From contig NZ_OW711693.1 of NCBI RefSeq assembly GCF_940670685.1, positions 1,798,001 through 1,862,000 of the forward strand: DNA of 64,000 nucleotides, in the 5' to 3' direction. This DNA comes from Anaeropeptidivorans aminofermentans. GTDB lineage: Bacteria; Bacillota; Clostridia; Lachnospirales; UBA5962. The notes beneath the pieces are model-generated. The model had not been told where the DNA came from. It ran no database searches and saw only the letters and a list, made by a program, of their open reading frames with translations. A program made the position numbers and the translations under genes. This document shows positions 9,729-17,116 of this stretch, piece after piece; positions within the stretch are counted from its first letter, which is position 1; the number at the start of each line of letters is the position of its first letter.

Positions 9729-10700
9729 ATGAAAAAGATATATATTTTATTAGCCTTTGTTTTACTTTTAGGAGGCTGCGGAACAGCATCAGCAAATGAG
9801 AAAAAGGTTTATAAAATAGGGGTAAATCAATACGCTCAGCATAAATCCTTAGATAATTGCTATGAAGGCTTTAAACAAGGCCTTGAAGAAGCAGGTCTTA
9901 AAGAAGGGGAAGATTTTACCATAGATTTTCAAAATGCATCAGGGGATAACAGCAACGCAAATTCCATAAGCCAGAATTTTGCCGCAAAAGAATATGATAT
10001 GATTGCAGCCATAGCGACACCTTCTGCTATAAGCGCATATTCGGCGGCAGAAAGCAAGGATATCCCTGTATTATTTATAGCCGTATCCGACCCTGTTGCC
10101 GCAGGCTTAGTGGAAAGCCTTGATAAACCTGGGAAAAACAGCACCGGAACAAAAGATGAGCTTCCTATGGAAGCCCAGCTTAAACTGATAAGAGCATTTA
10201 TGCCTGACGCAAAGAAAATAGGTGTTTTATATACCTTAAGCGAGACGAATTCCCTTACCCATCTTGAAGCCTTTAAAGCCCTTGCTCCTGAATATGGCTT
10301 TGAAGTAGTGGAATCCGGTGTTTCAGGGCCTTCGGATATTCCCATGGCAATTGACGCTCTTCTTCCTAAGGTTGACTGTGTAAATAATTTTACAGATAAC
10401 AATGTAGTACAGAATTTAAGCCTTTTGGTAGAAAAGGCAAATGCAGCAGGAATTCCGGTATTCGGTTCAGAGGAAGAACAAGTAAATAACGGCTGCATTG
10501 CAAGCGAAGGTATTGATTATATTGCTTTAGGAAAAGAAACAGGGCTTATGGCAGCAAAAATATTAAAAGGTGAAGCAAAAGCATCTGAAACGGCAGTTAA
10601 AGTAATCAAAGAAAGTACCCCCATAGCAAATAAAAAGACCCTTGAAGCTTTAAATATTGAAATACCTGAAGAATATAAAAACATTGAAATTGTTGAATAA
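9729..10700 (+). CDS. trpX: Tryptophan ABC transporter substrate-binding lipoprotein
   Basis: This 323-residue protein has a lipoprotein signal (hydrophobic residues 4-15, lipobox LGGC, modified Cys17). The body matches the ABC_sub_bind (DUF534) family: KIGVNQYAQHKSLDNCYEGF near the start, GTKDELPMEAQLKLI in the middle, SEEEQVNNGCIASEGIDYIALG near residue 260. It should capture the substrate outside the membrane and deliver it to the TrpY permease. The substrate call rests on the tryptophan T-box and on the known trpXYZ gene family, not on binding-site residues. Confidence 0.88.
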   Translation: MKKIYILLAFVLLLGGCGTASANEKKVYKIGVNQYAQHKSLDNCYEGFKQGLEEAGLKEGEDFTIDFQNASGDNSNANSISQNFAAKEYDMIAAIATPSAISAYSAAESKDIPVLFIAVSDPVAAGLVESLDKPGKNSTGTKDELPMEAQLKLIRAFMPDAKKIGVLYTLSETNSLTHLEAFKALAPEYGFEVVESGVSGPSDIPMAIDALLPKVDCVNNFTDNNVVQNLSLLVEKANAAGIPVFGSEEEQVNNGCIASEGIDYIALGKETGLMAAKILKGEAKASETAVKVIKESTPIANKKTLEALNIEIPEEYKNIEIVE

Positions 10701-10712
10701 AGGAGTATGAAA

Positions 10713-11600
10713 ATGTCCGTAATGGCAAACATATTAACCGGCATAGCAGAACAGGGTCTTATTTACGGCGTATTGGTGTTAGGGGTATATATAAGCTATA
10801 AAATACTTAATTTTCCCGATTTATCCGTCGACGGAACATTTTCTCTCGGTGGGGCAATAACGGCAGTTTTAATAACGGCAGGGGTAAATCCTTGGATTTG
10901 TCTTTTAATCTCTTTCGGGGGCGGGCTGCTCTGCGGCTTCCTTGTAGGCCTTATGAACGTAAAGCTTAAAATAAGCGAAATCGTCTGCGGAATTATAATG
11001 ATGACTGGGCTTTATTCGGTTAATTTAAGAATCGCAGGCTCTTCCCTTGCACCTATAATCAATCGGGAGACCATATTTAACGGCAGATTATACGGCTTTA
11101 TTTCAAACATATCTTCTTATGGAATTTTAATAATAGCCTTTATTTTAACTTTGGGAGCAAAGCTTCTGCTGGACCTTTATTTAAAAACAAAATCTGGAAT
11201 GCTTCTAAAGGCTTCGGGAAGCAATCGGCATTTAACGGAAAGCCTGGGCCAAAACCCTGATTTTTATAAAATTATAGGCCTTTCTCTGGCAAACGGGCTT
11301 ACGGCATTTTCAGGAAGCATCTTATGCCAGCAGCAGAAATACTTTGAAATCAATATGGGTACAGGAATGATGGTTATGGCGCTTGCTTCAGTAATAATTG
11401 GAAGCACGGTTTTCAAGAAAATAAGCTTTATGGAAATTACCACCAAAGTAATCGTTGGTTCTGTAATTTATAAAGGCTGCGTAAGCCTTGCATTGAACCT
11501 TGGTTTTTCTCCCAATGATTTAAAGCTTATTATGGCTGTTATTTTCCTTTTGGTTCTTGCTTTCAATAATTTTGGGAGGGTAAAAAATGCTGATACTTAA
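10713..11600 (+). CDS. trpY: Tryptophan ABC transporter permease
   Basis: A 295-residue integral membrane protein with about eight to nine hydrophobic segments. It resembles branched-chain-type permeases (NFPDLSVDGTFSLGGAI near residue 35 is characteristic of this uptake family). I start at the ATG at 10713 because AAGGAG ends 7 nt upstream; the ATG at 10707 is too close to it. The 3' end overlaps trpZ by 14 bp, so the two are translationally coupled. Confidence 0.87.
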   Translation: MSVMANILTGIAEQGLIYGVLVLGVYISYKILNFPDLSVDGTFSLGGAITAVLITAGVNPWICLLISFGGGLLCGFLVGLMNVKLKISEIVCGIIMMTGLYSVNLRIAGSSLAPIINRETIFNGRLYGFISNISSYGILIIAFILTLGAKLLLDLYLKTKSGMLLKASGSNRHLTESLGQNPDFYKIIGLSLANGLTAFSGSILCQQQKYFEINMGTGMMVMALASVIIGSTVFKKISFMEITTKVIVGSVIYKGCVSLALNLGFSPNDLKLIMAVIFLLVLAFNNFGRVKNADT

Positions 11601-12357
11601 AAACATAAATAAAAGCTTTTCTATTCAGAATAGAGAAAAAGTCCTTTTCGAAGGCTTAAATTTGCAAGTTGAAAAAGGGCAATTTGTATGCCTCTTAGGA
11701 AGTAACGGAAGCGGCAAAACCACACTCTTAAATTTAGTCTGCGGAAATATTTCCCCGGATTCGGGAAATATTTTCCTGAACGGACAGGAAATAACAAATG
11801 ACAAGGCCTATAAACGGGCAAGAAAAATAGGCAGGGTATTTCAAAACCCTTCCATGGGAATCTGTGCCGATATGACTGTATTTGAAAACCTTTCTCTTGC
11901 CAATAATAAAAATAAAGGCTATGGCTTAAGATTCTGTGTAGACAGAAGGAAAAGAGACTACTTTCAGACAAAGCTTGAAAGCTTCGGCATGGATTTGGAA
12001 AACAGCCTTTATGTGAAGGCCGGAAGCCTTTCAGGAGGGCAAAAGCAGGCTCTTGCTTTATTAATAGCTACAATGGAGGATATTGAGCTTTTAATCTTAG
12101 ATGAGCATACAGCTGCCCTTGACCCCAGTGCTTCCAATACCATTATGGAAATAACGGGAAATATTATAAGGGATTCGAAAATAACGGCCCTTATGGTAAC
12201 CCATGATTTGGAATATGCCTTAAACTATGGCGACAGGCTCATCATGATGCATAGGGGAAGCGTTATAATGGATAAAGAGGGTATTGAAAAAAGCCGCCTT
12301 GATGTAGCAGCTATGCAGAATTACTTTGATGGGCTTAACTATCCTGCGGCAGTTTAA
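11587..12357 (+). CDS. trpZ: Tryptophan ABC transporter ATP-binding protein
   Basis: A 256-residue ABC ATPase: Walker A GSNGSGKTT (about residues 38-46), Q-loop region FQNPSMG, signature LSGGQKQA (about 146-153), Walker B LLILDEH, and the switch histidine in VTHDLEYA. The Walker B motif is followed by His rather than the more common Pro (DEHTAAL), as seen in this uptake subfamily. It has GGGAGGG upstream inside the end of trpY. It powers the importer together with TrpX and TrpY. Confidence 0.92.
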   Translation: MLILKNINKSFSIQNREKVLFEGLNLQVEKGQFVCLLGSNGSGKTTLLNLVCGNISPDSGNIFLNGQEITNDKAYKRARKIGRVFQNPSMGICADMTVFENLSLANNKNKGYGLRFCVDRRKRDYFQTKLESFGMDLENSLYVKAGSLSGGQKQALALLIATMEDIELLILDEHTAALDPSASNTIMEITGNIIRDSKITALMVTHDLEYALNYGDRLIMMHRGSVIMDKEGIEKSRLDVAAMQNYFDGLNYPAAV

Positions 12358-12358
12358 A

Positions 12359-12400
12359 AAATTCTCACATTGATAACAGCTATTATCAATGTGAGAATTT
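12359..12400. terminator. Bidirectional terminator between trpZ and tmcAL
   Basis: An 18 bp perfect stem (12359-12376 with 12383-12400) has a 6-base loop. Its A-rich left and T-rich right flanks allow it to terminate both the trp operon and the convergent tmcAL gene. Confidence 0.9.
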
Positions 12401-12416
12401 TAATTTATTACCTTTT

Positions 12417-13640
12417 TTAAACGATTACTATAGGTTCATAGTATTCATATTTTAGTTTGCTGGAATTTTCTCCTCTTGCAAGCAAATATATATCCGTTGA
12501 AGAAATTTCTTTCTCAAGAAGATTAAGGGCTTTCTTATTAAGAAGCGTATCTGCCTTTTTAATATTTGTAATAAGGGGCAGAGTGCCTTTTTCTTCTATT
12601 TCTTTTAGTAAAAAGCTTTTTTCTTTTTTAAATCCCAATACTCTAATATAAGGAGGCCCTCCCGACTGCATAAGCTCTTTAAATTCTTTCTTTTTAATAC
12701 CGAGCAGTATATGAATCACGGCTCTTTGAATTTTAGTCTGAGCATAGCGTTTTGATTTCAGGGCTTTTATGATATTGCTTATTAAATAATTTTCCGATGA
12801 AACTCTTAAAAGTCTGTTTTCAAGACCTTCGTCCATATCAAGTATATCTTTAAGCTCTTCGGCAGATTTTGTTGCAAGAATATAGTGGAATATACTGCTA
12901 AGCTCATCTATAAATACAGGGGTATTTTTTAGGGCCATTTCCGAATGCCATATATCGATTGAATTTTCCGGAACGGTATTTTTAAGGCAATTGATATTGC
13001 CCCTTTGAAGCTCGTTTCTTATGGCTGTGGCGGAAGAAATCTTTTCCGTAAGCTCTTTATTATGGTAATGGGCGATTTCTCTTGATATAGTAAAAGGCGC
13101 TATAGAAGAATTTATTAATTGGAGAGCCTTCAGATACTCCACCGCCAGAATATTATTAGGGCTTTGAAGAAGGCTTTCCGAATCCGTAAAGCTATTTTTT
13201 AAAGCAATGCTTCTTGCGGAAGGGAAAGAAAGACCTTGTTTAAGACCTTCTTTAAGCGCTTTTTTATATTCGTCAGATTCGTTCATAAGGAACTTAGAGA
13301 TTTTTTTAAGCTCGGAAATATTTCCGCTTTCAGAGCCGAAGCAAATGCTGTCGACTATGCCGGTTCCGTTGAGGATAGCTATAGAGGCCTTGGCGAAAAA
13401 TTCTGCGCTTGAAGCGGCAAAACACACAGGAAGCTCTATAACCATGTCTACACCGTTTAATAAGGCAATTTTCGTCCTTGCGTATTTACTCATTATAGCA
13501 ATATCACCCCGCTGAACAAAATTCCCGCTCATAACGGCGATAACATTTTCGCTTCCCGTTATTTCTTTAGATTTTTCTATATGATGCAGATGCCCATTAT
13601 GAAATGGATTATATTCTGCTACAATGCCAACAGTTTTCAT
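12417..13640 (-). CDS. tmcAL: tRNA(Met) cytidine acetate ligase (YlbM family)
   Basis: This 407-residue protein has the nucleotidyltransferase-like start VGIVAEYNPFHNGHLHHI, including the HIGH-type signature, then GNFVQRGD and GVDMVIELPVCFA. The family acetylates the wobble cytidine of elongator tRNA-Met using acetate and ATP. The start is the ATG at 13638-13640 with AAGGTGG upstream; a GTG three codons earlier overlaps the ribosome binding site. It is a single gene convergent with trpZ. Acetate as substrate fits the acetate-producing pta-ackA pathway in this window. Confidence 0.92.
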   Translation of the reverse strand: MKTVGIVAEYNPFHNGHLHHIEKSKEITGSENVIAVMSGNFVQRGDIAIMSKYARTKIALLNGVDMVIELPVCFAASSAEFFAKASIAILNGTGIVDSICFGSESGNISELKKISKFLMNESDEYKKALKEGLKQGLSFPSARSIALKNSFTDSESLLQSPNNILAVEYLKALQLINSSIAPFTISREIAHYHNKELTEKISSATAIRNELQRGNINCLKNTVPENSIDIWHSEMALKNTPVFIDELSSIFHYILATKSAEELKDILDMDEGLENRLLRVSSENYLISNIIKALKSKRYAQTKIQRAVIHILLGIKKKEFKELMQSGGPPYIRVLGFKKEKSFLLKEIEEKGTLPLITNIKKADTLLNKKALNLLEKEISSTDIYLLARGENSSKLKYEYYEPIVIV

Positions 13641-13731
13641 TAAAACCACCTTTTATACTATAGAAATGATAGAAACTGTTCTTATGCTTAAAACACTATT
13701 AATATGTATTTTAGAAATGTTAAAAATATTT

Positions 13732-14265
13732 TTAGCCAAGGTCTAAAGGGAGAAAGTCATTTGGAGAAAGTTCATAATCCACTGTAGATTGCAGTTCGCC
13801 CACTTGATTTTTCCAAGAATTGCAATTAATTTTAACTTTACGAAAGCCAAGCTTTTCATAAATATGCTGCGCTCTGGTATTTTCTAAATTCGTATCTAAA
13901 ATAATCTTTTTATATGAAAAATCATTGAATAAGCTGGTAATAAGCATTTTTAACAAAATTGAGCCATAGCCCTTTTCCTGTTGATTGGATTCACATATTT
14001 TAATTCCGATTTCGGCAATATTTTCGCCCTTATTTCTGTAACTCATCTCTCCTATGGGAAAACTATCTGCTTCCATAATAAGCCTGCGGCAAGTATTATC
14101 GGAATCTGCTGCAAGTGCATCTATTATTTTTTTCGTATTTGTATGAAGACCATGGGGAAATCCGGCATGGGCCATGATATTTCCATCATTCCACCATTTG
14201 CATAAAAGCGCCGCATCATCAGCTTCGGCATTTCGAATAAGGAAATTTTTATATTTTAAATACAT
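13732..14265 (-). CDS. GNAT family N-acetyltransferase
   Basis: This 177-residue GNAT-fold protein has the acetyl-CoA loop QQEKGYGSILLKML (about residues 94-107) and the motif B region YEKLGFRKVKI near residue 136. The start WWNDGNIMAHAGFPHG resembles RimJ/aminoglycoside-acetyltransferase-type GNATs. The ATG has CAGGAGGG 5 nt upstream. The acceptor substrate is unknown. Confidence 0.85.
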   Translation of the reverse strand: MYLKYKNFLIRNAEADDAALLCKWWNDGNIMAHAGFPHGLHTNTKKIIDALAADSDNTCRRLIMEADSFPIGEMSYRNKGENIAEIGIKICESNQQEKGYGSILLKMLITSLFNDFSYKKIILDTNLENTRAQHIYEKLGFRKVKINCNSWKNQVGELQSTVDYELSPNDFLPLDLG

Positions 14266-14465
14266 AGGCCCTCCTGAAAATAGAAGAAATTGCAGATATC
14301 CGATTTATTTTATACCCATATATATATTACAACTATGGGGTTTTGTAAGTGAACGTATATAAATAGAATCAGGCGGAGCTTGCTCCTATTCATAGTATAC
14401 CATAAAGGAAAGTATTATGAATATAGCGTTAAAGTAAATTCAGATTTTCCATATTATAAAATTTG

Positions 14466-14545
14466 GGTTATGGCCCCAGTTAAACTGTTACTTCCTAAAT
14501 TCATAGGATATCTTTGGATAATGTCTCTTACGTTTCTTATGTTTA
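14466..14545 (-). repeat. Two-hairpin element, degenerate copy 5
   Basis: Read on the minus strand, this stretch contains AAAGATATCCTATGAATTTA, then GGAAGTAACAGTTTAACTG and CCCAAATTT, in the order of the element cores at 9531 and 59215. It lies about 200 bp upstream of the minus-strand acetyltransferase start and in the same orientation. The stems are decayed. Confidence 0.45.
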
Positions 14546-14568
14546 CGTCTTTTCATCATGAATAAAAT

Positions 14569-14590
14569 GGACGGGGTTTATGCCCCGTCC
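14569..14590. terminator. GC-rich hairpin, possible terminator
   Basis: GGACGGGG (14569-14576) pairs perfectly with CCCCGTCC (14583-14590) around a 6-base loop. On the minus strand it is followed by ATTTTATT, a weak U tract. No obvious gene ends here, so what it would terminate is unclear. Confidence 0.4.
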
Positions 14591-14750
14591 TTGCAAGGAT
14601 TTATATGATACATAAAGTATTTTTGATAGTTTAGTTAATATAAGCCTTGCTGATAATAGTATGTGAAATATAAAAATAAATATACATTTTTTTATATGAA
14701 AAGAATTATATAAATTAAGTGTTTTTTCAGAAATAAATATCTTGAATTAT

Positions 14751-14877
14751 TATAGTAAATTAATTATGAAGAAGTAGCAAAAGCCTAATTTCAGCAGGTT
14801 CAAAAGCACGGATTTGGTATATTTTTGAGCCTGTGTAAATATGCGGCTTTGCTACTGTTTAATTTTAAATTTACTAT
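14751..14877. repeat. MITE-like inverted-repeat element A
   Basis: The left end TATAGTAAATTAATTATGAA and the inverted right end ATAGTAAATTTAAAATTAAA begin an imperfect inverted repeat that continues inward through AGTAGCAAAGCC and GGCTCAAAA. It is non-coding, 127 bp, and shares ends with copies at 28411, 30514, 37633, 48107, 52107, 53671 and 56540. Confidence 0.7.
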
Positions 14878-14963
14878 GAGTATTTTAGTGACATATCTTA
14901 ATCTTATGCTGTAATTCTTAGAGAAAGTTTAAATGGATTTAATTTATTCGCTTAACAATAAAG

Positions 14964-14993
14964 TTGACATCAGACTGACTCTATGATTATACT
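14964..14993 (+). promoter_or_regulatory. Promoter of the stalk-domain gene
   Basis: TTGACA (14964-14969) and TATACT (14988-14993) are separated by 18 bp, 30 bp ahead of the GTG start at 15023. Confidence 0.75.
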
Positions 14994-15022
14994 GATAGTA
15001 TTATTACAAAGGAGGAGTTATT

Positions 15023-15748
15023 GTGAAATTCAACCTTAAATCATTTTTTGCAGGTATTTTAGTGACTTCTTTGGTAGGAACCGGTACTTTGGCATTTGCT
15101 GAAACCAGTCAGACAATTCAAGCTATTTTTGGAAGAGTAAAACTTGTAGTAAACAGCAAGCCTGTAGAACAGGAAACACTTCTTTATAACGGTACTACAT
15201 ATATCCCTCTTAGGGCGGCAGCTGAAGTTTTAGATAAAGATGTTGCCTGGGACGCCGATACGAATACTGCCCATATTAATGATAAAGCTTCGGCTGATTC
15301 TACTTCAGAGGCTGAAGAAAAGGCTAATGAGGAGGGCTTGAAACCGGCAGAGAAAACAGAAGAAGACAAAGATGTTGTGATAAAGCAAAAGGAATTACCT
15401 TTTAGGCTGGGTCAAATTGAATATGAATTGGAAATTCTTCCGCCAAACCGCATTGGAACCGTATATATGGAAACATACTATGCAAACAGAACGAAATACA
15501 CAATAACTAATTTTTCAATTGCATGGTTTGATAAGGGGGCAAGAAAAGAAAGATACTTGTCATCAAGCCAATATATACAGCCTAATTTTGTTTCGGATAC
15601 ATTTGACGGATTCGGGCCTGTAAGCGGCCGTTCCGATGATATTGAGCTGTGGGAAACCAGTGTTACTTTTTTAAACGATGACGGAGAAAGGGCAACATTA
15701 AAGTATGACCACAGAACAGAGGAATATTCTGTTTCAGGAAGTTGGTAA
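15023..15748 (+). CDS. Exported stalk (copper amine oxidase N-terminal-like) domain protein
   Basis: This 241-residue protein starts at GTG with AAAGGAGGAG upstream. Residues 1-26 form a signal peptide (basic N-terminus, hydrophobic core, AFA-type cleavage site). Residues about 30-90 are a stalk domain, with VVNSKPV, YIPLRAAAEVL and VAWDADTNTAHI typical of wall-associated proteins in Clostridia. An acidic linker (about 93-120) leads to an uncharacterised beta-rich C-terminal domain (about 125-241). It is probably a surface protein. It sits alone between two non-coding spacers. Confidence 0.85.
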   Translation: MKFNLKSFFAGILVTSLVGTGTLAFAETSQTIQAIFGRVKLVVNSKPVEQETLLYNGTTYIPLRAAAEVLDKDVAWDADTNTAHINDKASADSTSEAEEKANEEGLKPAEKTEEDKDVVIKQKELPFRLGQIEYELEILPPNRIGTVYMETYYANRTKYTITNFSIAWFDKGARKERYLSSSQYIQPNFVSDTFDGFGPVSGRSDDIELWETSVTFLNDDGERATLKYDHRTEEYSVSGSW

Positions 15749-15930
15749 AATGGTTAAGTTTAATCTCAATAAAATGTAATAATATAATTCAGTATATATT
15801 GTCTTTAAAAATTAACTGTTTTTGACTTTAAGAGGTCATAAAATAAAAGAAAAGCAGTTTGACAATGCTGCTATTTCATTTGAATTCAGCTATAGTTTTA
15901 TTTTTACAATACTTAATATAAGAATCAATC

Positions 15931-15956
15931 AAAAGAGCCGAAAGGCTCTTTTGTGT
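15931..15956 (+). terminator. Terminator after the stalk-domain gene
   Basis: AAAAGAGCC (15931-15939) pairs with GGCTCTTTT (15944-15952) around GAAA, followed by a T-rich stretch. It separates the stalk-domain gene from the chemotaxis operon. Confidence 0.8.
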
Positions 15957-16024
15957 TTAAAAGGGATGTGAGTTTAAATTTTATTTATAAGCTAAAGAAA
16001 TTGCCGCAGTCAAAGGATTTTATA

Positions 16025-16051
16025 TAATGACAAAATTTATTTTGCCGATAA
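16025..16051 (+). promoter_or_regulatory. Candidate sigma-D (motility) promoter of the che operon
   Basis: GCCGATAA (16044-16051) is an exact sigma-D/sigma-28 -10 element. Fifteen bases upstream is TAAT (16025-16028), one base from the TAAA -35 consensus. It lies about 110 bp before cheR. An alternative sigma-A-like reading (TTGCCG at 16001, TATAAT at 16023, 16 bp apart) overlaps it. Confidence 0.6.
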
Positions 16052-16161
16052 ATAATATAGGATAATTTTGTTTTTAGTATTTTAAGAAATATTAAAGGAA
16101 ATTACATATAAATTTATATGCCTTTTATACGGGGCATCATTAATTCATTTAGGGTGATTTG

Positions 16162-16977
16162 GTGGAATTAAAGGACAGAGAATATAACGTTATACGAAAA
16201 TATGCTTATGATAATTTCGGAATAAGTCTTAACGATGATAAAAAGTCTCTGGTATATTCAAGATTCAGGTCTTTATTAATAGAAATGAAGATGAGTTCAT
16301 TTGAAGAATATTATGAATACCTTATTAAGGATAAGACAGGAAAAGCCGCAAGTGATTTCATTAACCGTATTTCAACAAATCATACTTTTTTTATGAGAGA
16401 AAGAGAGCATTTTGACTATTTTTATAATACAGTGCTCCCTTTTATAGAAAAAAAGTATAAAAGCGAAAGAGATGTAAGAGTATGGTGCGCGGCAAGTTCC
16501 AGCGGCGAAGAAGCCTATACCCTCCAAATACTTCTTAAAGAGTATTTCGCCGGAAAGTCAGGATGGAATACCCAGCTTCTGGCAACGGATATATCTACGG
16601 AAGTGCTTACCGCGGCCTATACTGGAATCTATAGTAAACAAAGCCTTAAAACCATGCCCAAGGACTGGGTTAAAAAATACTTCGAAGCCTACGACGAAGA
16701 ATATATGCAGGTATCGGATAAAATAAAAAAGGATGTTATTTTTAGAAAAGTAAATCTTATAGATGCAAATCTTGAAAAAAGGTTTACCAAGAAATTTCAA
16801 GCTATCTTCTGCCGTAACGTTATGATTTATTTTAACGATACTACAAGGACGACCCTTGTAAACAAACTTTATGATATGCTGGATGACGAGGGGTATTTGT
16901 TTGTAGGCCATTCAGAAAGCCTTAATTACTCGAAATCCAAATTTAAATATGTTACACCGGCCGTATACAGAAAGTAA
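16162..16977 (+). CDS. cheR: Chemotaxis protein methyltransferase CheR
   Basis: This 271-residue protein has the all-helical N-terminal CheR domain (about 1-75) and a SAM-dependent methyltransferase domain, with the STNHTFFMRE region, WCAASSSGEEAYT (SAM loop), LATDIS and IFCRNVMIYFN. It methylates receptor glutamates to adapt chemoreceptors. I choose GTG at 16162 because AGGGTGA ends 4 nt upstream; TTG at 16159 is too close. It is the first gene of the che set and lies behind a sigma-D-like promoter. Confidence 0.95.
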   Translation: MELKDREYNVIRKYAYDNFGISLNDDKKSLVYSRFRSLLIEMKMSSFEEYYEYLIKDKTGKAASDFINRISTNHTFFMREREHFDYFYNTVLPFIEKKYKSERDVRVWCAASSSGEEAYTLQILLKEYFAGKSGWNTQLLATDISTEVLTAAYTGIYSKQSLKTMPKDWVKKYFEAYDEEYMQVSDKIKKDVIFRKVNLIDANLEKRFTKKFQAIFCRNVMIYFNDTTRTTLVNKLYDMLDDEGYLFVGHSESLNYSKSKFKYVTPAVYRK

Positions 16978-17116
16978 ACTATTGATTTATACCATGGTTA
17001 TAAATTATACTATAGTTAGTTGATAAAAGGCTGTTATTGTAATAAAAGGGAGAAGCATGTACTTAATTTGCCAAAATACTACTTTTGGTCATTATAATAG
17101 ATGAGGTGAACTTATC

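Larger units (their letters stand above)
14266..15022. other. Gene-free spacer with several repeats
   Basis: I find no convincing gene in this 757 bp. It holds a degenerate minus-strand copy of the two-hairpin element (14466-14545), a GC-rich hairpin (14569-14590), a MITE-like element (14751-14877) and the promoter of the next gene (14964-14993). An open frame at 14380-14565 overlaps the repeat and lacks a ribosome binding site, so I do not call it. Confidence 0.6.
15749..16161. other. Spacer between stalk-domain gene and cheR
   Basis: It holds a short repeat (about 15824-15893: TTGACTTTA, then AGAAAAGCAGTTTGACAATGC) that matches 48062-48107, a terminator at 15931-15956, and a sigma-D-like promoter at 16025-16051. 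I see no coding capacity. Confidence 0.55.

Noticed and set aside
14380-14565. Open frame of 61 codons in the spacer
   Set aside because: No ribosome binding site, overlaps a degenerate repeat copy, and the residues look like random AT-rich translation.
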